Positions 1 through 4,741 of a stretch of DNA of 5,396 nt are shown here, piece after piece. The stretch is from positions 1 through 5,396 of the forward strand of contig JAAZOO010000084.1 of assembly GCA_012797715.1 (NCBI GenBank), in the 5' to 3' direction. Made by a program: the position numbers and the translations under genes. Origin of the DNA: Geobacteraceae bacterium. GTDB lineage: Bacteria; Desulfobacterota; Desulfuromonadia; Geobacterales; Geobacteraceae. The notes under the pieces are model-generated. The model ran no database searches and had not been told where the DNA came from. It saw nothing but the letters and a program-made list of their open reading frames with translations. The stretch's first letter is position 1. Each line of letters begins with the position of its first letter.

Positions 1-135
1 ATCCGACAGTGGCGGCTTCAGTTATCCCTTTTCATCTCGTTTCTCGTCACGCTACGCATCGCAACACCCCGGAACAGAGTTAGATACCAAACCGAAACGA
101 TTCCTTTTTTACCAGAACTAACCCAGCAAAACCAT
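1..135. other. Downstream flank with no recognised gene
   Basis: These bases follow the hydrolase stop. I see no open frame with coding character, no RNA gene and no convincing terminator hairpin. A T-run at 103-108 on the plus strand lacks a stable stem before it. The region is more AT-rich than the genes. Confidence 0.5.
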
Positions 136-1233
136 TTAATTTTTCTCAATTAAGACACGGCCGACGGCCATGATTTCAGTTCCAATTCCTGCAACCACCT
201 CCCGCATTTCCACCCTCTCCCCCCACTCCCCCGGCACCGCCCCCCTCCCCACGAGCGCCCCGAGTATGTTCCCGGCAATCGCCCCGGTGGAGTCGGAATC
301 CCCCGAATGGTTGACCGCCAGGCGGACACCCTTGGCAAAATCCCACTTGGCCGCCAGGGCGCAGTACAGGGAAATGGCCAGGGCCTCTTCCCCGACCCAG
401 CCGCCGCCGAGGCGCTCTATCGTCTCCGGGCAGGGCTTATCCCGCAGGCCGCTCCGCACCGCCCGGGCAATCAGGGCCGCCAGTGTGCTCTTCTCGTATT
501 CCGGACGCTCCACAAGGATCAGCATGGCATCGCCGATGGAGTCTTCGAGGGTTCTGCCCGACACCAGGAAAAAAATCATTGAAGCCAGGAATCCCGCCGG
601 CAGGTAGCCGAGGGGATGACCGTGGGTGATGGCCGCGGCGTCGCAGCCGAGCCGGAAGGCCAGCTCCGACCGCGCCCGGTCGTCCCCGGCATCGGGCAGC
701 GCCCGGCAGAACAGCCCCACCGGTGCCACCCGCATCACCCCGCCGCACCCCTTGCTGGTGTTGACCGGATGATCGACCGTCCCCATCTTCCCGGCAATCA
801 GCGCAGACAGGCAGGTGCTGCCCGGCGCCCGGCGGTGGTGGAGTTCCTGCACCTTCAGCAGGTCGCCGTCCAGACAGTCACGGAACGCCGGGTCCCGGGA
901 CACCTCCCCCTGGGTGTGCAGCCAGCGGAGGTACGCCCGGTAGATGGCGACAGGATAGTCGGCCGGGGCTCCGGTCTCACGGCTGCGCCGGTACTCCCGC
1001 AGCAGCCCCTCCGCGGTGAAGAGGGTCATCTGGGTGTCGTCGGTGATGGCGCCGATGCCCCCTTCGGTCTCGGCGAAATCCCGTATCCCTTCCGGCCCGA
1101 ACCGCCGCCGGATCTCGGCCAGCGACAGGAACTCCACCGGCCAGCCGAGGGCGTCGCCCGCCGCGCCCCCTAACAGGCAGCCCGCAAATGTCTCGGCAAT
1201 TCGGCCAGAACCTGAAGCACTTCTCATTTCCAT
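136..1233 (-). CDS. ADP-ribosylglycohydrolase (DraG/ARH/Tri1 superfamily)
   Basis: A 365-residue cytoplasmic enzyme predicted to remove ADP-ribose from modified proteins (arginine in the DraG, ARH1 and Tri1 branches) with a two-magnesium centre. The family blocks run in order: FAGCLLGGAAGDALGWPVEF (16-35), AITDDTQMT (62-70, metal ligands Thr64, Asp65, Asp66), GCGGVMRVAPVGL (162-174), AITHGHPLGYLPAG (201-214) and NHSGDSDSTGAIAGN (308-322, metal ligands Asp312 and Asp314 with Ser315/Thr316). All catalytic motifs are intact. DraG of nitrogen fixers is near 290 residues, so this protein is longer and closer to the general bacterial family. The N-terminus before the core is only about 15 residues, so it seems to lack the long N-terminal extension that I recall Tri1 using to block the toxin directly. 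It overlaps the FtsZ-like gene by 10 bases, which argues for joint function; no draT-like ADP-ribosyltransferase is visible. The family is sure and the substrate is unknown. Confidence 0.93.
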   Translation of the reverse strand: MEMRSASGSGRIAETFAGCLLGGAAGDALGWPVEFLSLAEIRRRFGPEGIRDFAETEGGIGAITDDTQMTLFTAEGLLREYRRSRETGAPADYPVAIYRAYLRWLHTQGEVSRDPAFRDCLDGDLLKVQELHHRRAPGSTCLSALIAGKMGTVDHPVNTSKGCGGVMRVAPVGLFCRALPDAGDDRARSELAFRLGCDAAAITHGHPLGYLPAGFLASMIFFLVSGRTLEDSIGDAMLILVERPEYEKSTLAALIARAVRSGLRDKPCPETIERLGGGWVGEEALAISLYCALAAKWDFAKGVRLAVNHSGDSDSTGAIAGNILGALVGRGAVPGEWGERVEMREVVAGIGTEIMAVGRVLIEKN

Positions 1234-2168
1234 CTGGTTCCCTCCATCGACGAAATGGTCCGACGCGTGGTTGCGGTTCCACGGTCCTGAAAGCTTGAGT
1301 CTCTCTCTGTTCGGACGGTAAAGTTGGCGAAGAGCGTCACCTTTACGTTCTCTCCCAAGGCATCATCCATTAGCAGGCCGACGATGATGTTGGCACCCTC
1401 GGATATCGCTCCGTAAATGGAGCGCGAAGCGTCGTCAAAGTCATCCATCGTCATGTTGGTCGACCCCGTGACCAGCGCCAGGACGCCGTCCGCACCGGCA
1501 ATGTCGATATTCTGCCGAGCCAGGCCGCGGAGGGCATTCTCCCCGGCAGCGGTTCCCTTTCCCGCCCCTCCTGCCATGCCGAGACCCATGAAGCTGTCCC
1601 CCCCGCCCGAGAGTACGGCCTTTACGTCGGCGAAGTCCACGCAGATCAGGCTGTGCTCAACGATGAGAGTAGTAAGCTGGTGGACGGCATGCCGCGCCAG
1701 ATAGTCAAGGAGCGCTTCGTTTCCGAAGGTGGTGGGGATGGATTCGTCCCAGGGGACAATGCAGGTCCGGTTCAGGTGGATCAGAGAATCGAATGCACCC
1801 GGATTCCGGACGGTGACGCCCGCGGCAGGGGTAATTCCGAGCGTGACGACCCCCTCCCGCCTGGCAGCCTCGGCGCAAAACCGGGCGTACTCATGGTCCG
1901 CGCCCCCATCAAAGGAGGAAACGATGAAGACAAGGTCTGTTCCCACCATGAGCGGCTGCAGTACAGCGCCAACTTCTTCCGCCGTAACGGGGTGCGACGC
2001 CAGGTCCCCTCCCACGGCGACTTGTCCCGACACCTCCGCCACGTCTTCGACCGCTCCGAAAAAATCCACCCCCCGGACCCTCCCCGCCATCCTGCCGACC
2101 GCCCGGGCGCCTACCCTCCCCGCGGAGAAGACCTTGATGACCGCTAAATAGTCTTCGTACATGGTCAT
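1224..2168 (-). CDS. Divergent FtsZ/tubulin-superfamily protein with degenerate GTP-binding loops
   Basis: The 314-residue product aligns along the whole FtsZ core. The N-terminal strand is AVIKVFSAGRVGARAV (9-24), GVDFF (33-37) matches GVEFF of FtsZ, and DLVFIVSSFDGG (78-89) matches the strand leading into loop T4. The second domain contains CVDFADVKAV (176-185), FMGLGMAGG (193-201), GADGVLALVTG (225-235) and ANIIVGLLMDDALGENVKVTLF (259-280, contains the family C-terminal sheet). The tubulin signature GGGTGTG is replaced by GGADHE (88-93), the glycine-rich T1 loop is broken, NTD of T2 is VED, the GAxANP motif of T3 is LASHP, and the guanine-contact N of PND is Trp140. The T7 aspartates are kept (Asp178, Asp181), although the preceding Asn is Cys176. 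A basic 30-residue tail replaces the FtsZ linker and FtsA/ZipA-binding peptide. I infer that it does not bind GTP normally but may still contact FtsZ. It is coupled to the hydrolase gene. Family membership is strong; role unknown. Confidence 0.85.
   Translation of the reverse strand: MTMYEDYLAVIKVFSAGRVGARAVGRMAGRVRGVDFFGAVEDVAEVSGQVAVGGDLASHPVTAEEVGAVLQPLMVGTDLVFIVSSFDGGADHEYARFCAEAARREGVVTLGITPAAGVTVRNPGAFDSLIHLNRTCIVPWDESIPTTFGNEALLDYLARHAVHQLTTLIVEHSLICVDFADVKAVLSGGGDSFMGLGMAGGAGKGTAAGENALRGLARQNIDIAGADGVLALVTGSTNMTMDDFDDASRSIYGAISEGANIIVGLLMDDALGENVKVTLFANFTVRTERDSSFQDRGTATTRRTISSMEGTRWK
1240..1246 (-). promoter_or_regulatory. Ribosome binding site of the hydrolase gene, inside the FtsZ-like gene
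   Basis: TGGAGGG lies six bases before the ATG at 1233-1231 and within the last codons of the FtsZ-like gene. A second in-frame ATG (1227-1225) forms a four-base ATGA overlap with the FtsZ-like stop, but it is 12 bases from this site. The first ATG is therefore preferred, giving a 10-base gene overlap. Confidence 0.8.
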
Positions 2169-2173
2169 TGCTA

Positions 2174-2184
2174 CCCTCCCTCCT
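2174..2184 (-). promoter_or_regulatory. Ribosome binding site of the FtsZ-like gene
   Basis: AGGAGGGAGGG precedes the ATG at 2168-2166 by five bases on the minus strand. This strong site fixes the start there and rules out the in-frame extension to 2432, whose translation is unlike any part of FtsZ. Confidence 0.85.
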
Positions 2185-2242
2185 GAAGAAACTCGAACAA
2201 TGCGGCATCGCTGCCCTATGCAGGATACCCGATCGGTGTGAC

Positions 2243-2270
2243 AGAATAAGTCGCAAGTACGCGGGGGCAA
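2243..2270 (-). promoter_or_regulatory. Weak candidate promoter for the FtsZ-like operon
   Basis: TTGCCC (2270-2265) and TATTCT (2248-2243) lie 16 bases apart on the minus strand, about 75 bases before the FtsZ-like start. Each hexamer matches four of six consensus positions. No better sigma-70 pair and no sigma-54 site was seen nearby, so this is only a guess. Confidence 0.2.
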
Positions 2271-2419
2271 TCCTGACTGCATCGAAAGGAGGCAACGGTT
2301 TACGTGCGATGGAGAAGCCGGAAAAGATCTGCCTGAACAATGCGAACCTCTGCCACTCCCTTGCGGAAGGAAGGGCACCCGACAGGGGAGCGTTGTGAGA
2401 CGCTTCTCCTTTCCATGCT

Positions 2420-2453
2420 CCTTGCGGGGCAAGCTGTGTCAGTCCCTGCAAGG
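2420..2453 (-). other. Possible structured RNA hairpin in the leader region
   Basis: On the minus strand CCTTGC (2453-2448) pairs with GCAAGG (2425-2420). After an A-C mismatch the stem continues with GGG pairing to CCC, and the apical loop can form a small CTG-ACA-CAG stem. An alternative shorter hairpin, CTTGC-CCC-GCAAG (2433-2421), competes for the same 3' arm. No U-run follows, so it is not a terminator. I do not recognise a known riboswitch class here. Confidence 0.3.
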
Positions 2454-2777
2454 AAACCGGCCACCGGAATCGAATTCCCCTTCGGCTCTTCGGTTTTTTC
2501 CATTGAACTCGCCAACTTCCTAAACACCCCGGAAAAAGGCCGGCTCAAACCCTGGGAAGCCATCAATCCGTCCTGTCAAGGGTAGCCTTTTCACATGGAC
2601 CACAGGGGGATTCGTACAAGAAAACTCAACCCGGCAAGAATCCAGACGCTGACACTGGCGGGAAGGAACCGGCGAAGGCCCGATTCACGCACTTTCTCCG
2701 GAAGGTACGGCACGGACGGTATTCAGGGCTCAAAAGACCGGCTGGGCGCCACCAGGGCGTCGGCCCGCCGTTCAGTA

Positions 2778-2796
2778 TCCCCCGGCACCGCCCCCC
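2778..2796. repeat. 19-bp copy of a sequence inside the hydrolase gene
   Basis: The plus-strand string TCCCCCGGCACCGCCCCCC occurs here and again at 227-245 within the ADP-ribosylglycohydrolase gene, in the same orientation. After a single inserted A in this copy, the match continues as TCCCCA. Flanking bases do not match. It is C-rich and may be a coincidence of composition. Confidence 0.4.
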
Positions 2797-2813
2797 ATCC
2801 CCATCGGACAAAC

Positions 2814-2847
2814 AAAAAAAGAGGCTGGCCTCATGCGAGCCAACCTC
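2814..2847 (-). terminator. Rho-independent terminator of tRNA-Ser
   Basis: On the minus strand GAGGTTGGCTC (2847-2837) pairs with GAGGCCAGCCTC (2832-2821) around a GCAT loop. The stem is about 11 base pairs with one G-U pair and one bulge, and is directly followed by seven T residues (2820-2814). It starts 8 bases beyond the tRNA CCA end and should insulate the downstream FtsZ-like gene from tRNA transcription. Confidence 0.9.
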
Positions 2848-2855
2848 TCTTAAAC

Positions 2856-2945
2856 TGGCGGAGAGATAGGGATTCGAACCCTAGGTACCGCAAGCGGTAC
2901 AACAGATTTCGAGTCTGCCGCCTTCGACCTCTCGGCCATCTCTCC
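2856..2945 (-). tRNA. tRNA-Ser (anticodon CGA)
   Basis: The 90-base gene folds as a class II tRNA. The acceptor stem is GGAGAGA/TCTCTCC, with G as discriminator base and an encoded CCA end (2858-2856). The anticodon loop CTCGAAA (2913-2907) has anticodon CGA at 2911-2909, which reads UCG serine codons. A long variable arm (GTACCG, loop CTTG, CGGTAC) is typical of tRNA-Ser. The T arm is TAGGG-TTCGAAT-CCCTA. It has its own promoter and terminator, so it is a separate transcription unit between the lipoate operon and the FtsZ-like operon. Confidence 0.97.
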
Positions 2946-2957
2946 TTGGTGCCCGGC

Positions 2958-2986
2958 ATTATTATAGAATAGCGGGCGAATGTCAA
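2958..2986 (-). promoter_or_regulatory. Sigma-70-type promoter of tRNA-Ser
   Basis: On the minus strand a perfect -35 hexamer TTGACA (2986-2981) is followed after 17 bases by AATAAT (2963-2958). The latter overlaps a perfect TATAAT (2966-2961), which would be only 14 bases from the -35. The bases between the -10 and the tRNA 5' end are GC-rich (GCCGGGCACC), like the discriminators of stringently controlled stable-RNA promoters. The tRNA begins about 13 bases downstream. Which -10 register is used is uncertain. Confidence 0.75.
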
Positions 2987-3092
2987 GCCGCAAGGTATCC
3001 ATTCAGGTAAACTGGCTGAAGACTGAAGATAAACCGCTAAACCAGGAAACGGGCTGAACTTCCGAGCAATCCGGCTGTAAGGTCGGCGGGCG

Positions 3093-3938
3093 TTATTTCC
3101 CGTACCGCTCGGCCAAGTACGAGCTCCGCACATACGGTCCGCTCTCCACGTGCCGGAACCCCATGGAAAGGGCCTGCTCCCGGTACCGGCTGAAGACCTG
3201 GGGAGGCACGAACTCCCGCACCGGATGGTGGCGCCTGCTCGGCGCCAGGTACTGGCCGATGCTGAGATAGGCGCAGCCGGCCTCCAGAAGATCTGCCAAG
3301 GTCAGCAGGATCTCGTCTTCCTTTTCTCCCATGCCGAGCATGATCCCGGACTTGGTCACCGCGATCGGGTCCACCTCCCTGATCAGCCGGAGCACGTCCA
3401 GGGAGCGGCGGTAATCGGCCCCGGCCCGGATGTGGTACAGCCGGGGTACCGTCTCCACGTTGTGGCCGATGATGTCGGGCCTGGAGGCAACCACGCGGGT
3501 GATGCTGTCGCGTTTTCCGCCGAAATCGGGAATCAGCAGTTCCACCGCGGTGGCACGAGATGCGGCGCGGATGGCCCGCACCGTTTCGGCGAACAGGGCG
3601 GAGCCTCCGTCGGGGAGGTCGTCCCGGGTGGGGCTGGTTATGACCACGTGCCGCAGCCCCAGGAGGCGGACCGCCTCGGCCACGCGGCCCGGTTCGTCGG
3701 GGTCCGGTGGGAGGGGTTCCCTCTTGCTGACATTGCAGAAGGAGCACATGCGGGTGCAGATGGTCCCAAGGATGAGAAAGGTCGCCCGGCCGCAGCCGTA
3801 GCACTCGGTGATGTTGGGGCAGTGGGCCTCCCGGCAGACGGTATTGAGCCTGAGCCCCTCCAGCAGCCGATCCATGTCGCCGTGGGCCGCCGGGGAGATC
3901 TTCTTCTGCAGCCACTCGGGGCGGCGGGAGTGGCTCAT
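3093..3938 (-). CDS. lipA: Lipoyl synthase (radical SAM)
   Basis: LipA inserts two sulfur atoms at C6 and C8 of protein-bound octanoyl groups to form lipoyl cofactors. The 281-residue product shows the auxiliary-cluster motif CREAHCPNITEC (Cys35, Cys40, Cys46), the radical-SAM motif CTRMCSFC (Cys61, Cys65, Cys68) and the C-terminal RSSY (271-274), whose serine ligates the sacrificial auxiliary [4Fe-4S] cluster in the family. Other family blocks are HNVETVPRLY, TKSGIMLGMGEKEDE and LSIGQYLAPS. All expected ligands are present and the length is typical. The chosen ATG (3938-3936) overlaps the lipM-like stop by ATGA and has GGAGGAG just before it; the longer in-frame extension to 4016 lies inside the upstream gene and does not look like LipA. 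It is the last gene of the gcvPB-lipM-lipA unit. No convincing terminator follows it before the tRNA promoter. Confidence 0.97.
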   Translation of the reverse strand: MSHSRRPEWLQKKISPAAHGDMDRLLEGLRLNTVCREAHCPNITECYGCGRATFLILGTICTRMCSFCNVSKREPLPPDPDEPGRVAEAVRLLGLRHVVITSPTRDDLPDGGSALFAETVRAIRAASRATAVELLIPDFGGKRDSITRVVASRPDIIGHNVETVPRLYHIRAGADYRRSLDVLRLIREVDPIAVTKSGIMLGMGEKEDEILLTLADLLEAGCAYLSIGQYLAPSRRHHPVREFVPPQVFSRYREQALSMGFRHVESGPYVRSSYLAERYGK

Positions 3939-4741
3939 CGCTCCTCCATCTCCAGGTTCCAGGCGTCGGCCCGGTACTTGGTTTCCAGCAGCATGGCGGA
4001 CATGTGCCGCTCCCACTCGACGGGCTCCGCCAGGGTCAGTGCGATGCCGAGATTTTCCGCGAACGCCTCGGCCAGGCGGTTTTTGATCCGCTCCGGGGAA
4101 TCATTGACGCCGAGGTCTTCCAGGGATGCGGCGCCGCCGGCCGCGCCGATGTCTCCGCGAAGATACGGAGCGGCTGCCGCAAGGGAATCGCGCAGGGGAA
4201 TGGAGCCGTGCTGGAAGATGATCCCCCTGGTCCGGCGCTGGGCGTTCCCCCCCAGCTTGCGGCCTCCGATGGTGATGTCGTACTCCTCCTTGCCGGCGAA
4301 GCAGAGGGGGGTCTTTTCGCCCAGGCGCTGCGAGACCTGGTCCGACTCGACGGCAAAGGCGGGTTCGAGCCCCAGATTCCGGTAGGCGATAAGAAGAAAG
4401 CCGCACAGCTTCCGGTACGACTCCTTGACCCCTTCCACTCCGGAGATGTGCTCCGGGGCGCAGACGATGCTGTAGGTCAGCTCCTCGGCGTGGTAGATGC
4501 ACCCGCCGCCCGTGACCCGCCGGACCACGGGCACCCCGTCCCGGGAGCAGCGATCCAGGTCGAGCACGTCGCCCGGCCGCTGGAACTTCCCCACCGAGAA
4601 GGCGGGCGGGCTCCAGCCGTAGAGGCGGAACACCGGCCGGGAGGTCTTCGGATCGAAGCAGGAGAGGAGCGCCTCGTCCAGCGCCATGTTGCCCGGGCCG
4701 TCCAGGGGGCCGGTGTCGAAGAAGCGCCATGCCGTTTTCAT
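3935..4741 (-). CDS. lipM: LipM-like octanoyltransferase (lipoate-protein ligase A family fold)
   Basis: A 268-residue cytoplasmic protein of the biotin/lipoate protein ligase (BPL_LplA_LipB) family. The visible motifs are the RRVTGGGCIYH loop with following ELTYS (residues 74-91), and PLCFAGKEEYDI then GRKLGGNAQRR (145-170), where Lys162 matches the lipoyl-contact lysine of the family. Cys147 sits where the LipM-type acyltransferases carry their catalytic cysteine. The C-terminal accessory domain expected of an ATP-dependent LplA is absent. This favours transfer of octanoate from octanoyl-ACP to a lipoyl domain rather than salvage of free lipoate, but annotation pipelines often call such proteins lipoate-protein ligase A. 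The ATG overlaps the gcvPB stop (ATGA at 4741-4738) and is preceded by GGGGAGG. It sits between the glycine cleavage enzyme and lipA, so GcvH is the likely acceptor. The family is sure; LipM versus LplA activity is inferred. Confidence 0.85.
   Translation of the reverse strand: MKTAWRFFDTGPLDGPGNMALDEALLSCFDPKTSRPVFRLYGWSPPAFSVGKFQRPGDVLDLDRCSRDGVPVVRRVTGGGCIYHAEELTYSIVCAPEHISGVEGVKESYRKLCGFLLIAYRNLGLEPAFAVESDQVSQRLGEKTPLCFAGKEEYDITIGGRKLGGNAQRRTRGIIFQHGSIPLRDSLAAAAPYLRGDIGAAGGAASLEDLGVNDSPERIKNRLAEAFAENLGIALTLAEPVEWERHMSAMLLETKYRADAWNLEMEER

Larger units (their letters stand above)
2169..2813. other. 645-bp intergenic region with no convincing gene
   Basis: This stretch lies between the tRNA terminator and the start of the FtsZ-like gene. 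Open frames exist on both strands (for example 2563-2300 on the minus strand and 2595-2972 on the plus strand), but none has a good ribosome binding site together with strong third-position GC bias or a recognisable protein. The last one runs through the tRNA. The region contains a possible minus-strand hairpin (2453-2420), a weak promoter candidate (2270-2243) and the ribosome binding site of the FtsZ-like gene. It is unusually long next to the compact operons in this window, so it may hold a leader RNA, a small RNA or decayed DNA. Confidence 0.6.

Noticed and set aside
60..135. Rho-independent terminator after the hydrolase gene
   Set aside because: On the minus strand there is no stem followed by a T-run; the plus-strand T6 at 103-108 has only a 4-bp potential stem.
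2350..2366. Sigma-54-like TGCCAC...TTGC string
   Set aside because: The invariant GG of the -24 element is not present, and it lies on the plus strand with no gene downstream.
2169..2432. In-frame N-terminal extension of the FtsZ-like gene
   Set aside because: The extra residues do not resemble FtsZ, and a strong Shine-Dalgarno site at 2184-2174 places the start at 2168, where the FtsZ-like homology begins.
2420..2480. Possible cobalamin or GEMM riboswitch upstream of the FtsZ-like operon
   Set aside because: A short GCTTGCCCCGCAAG string recalls part of the cobalamin core, but the other conserved segments are missing; the GEMM core was not found on either strand.
2300..2563. Minus-strand open frame of about 87 codons upstream of the FtsZ-like gene
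   Set aside because: Third-position GC is only about 60 percent by eye, well below the real genes here; the translation resembles no family I know and the ribosome binding site is weak.
2462..2620. tRNA T-arm-like strings (GGAATTCGATTCC and GGGATTCG) that might be attachment-site remnants
   Set aside because: Stems are only 3 base pairs or absent, no acceptor or anticodon arm can be built around them, and the match to the tRNA-Ser 3' end is just 8 bases.
2595..2972. Plus-strand open frame whose translation contains RRDRDSNPRYRKR
   Set aside because: That string is the usual artefact of translating the antisense of a tRNA-Ser gene; the frame runs through the tRNA and its terminator.
3016..3029. 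Tandem duplication CTGAAGA-CTGAAGA between lipA and the tRNA promoter
   Set aside because: Two copies of a 7-mer in noncoding DNA; no further copies or structure, so no evidence of function.
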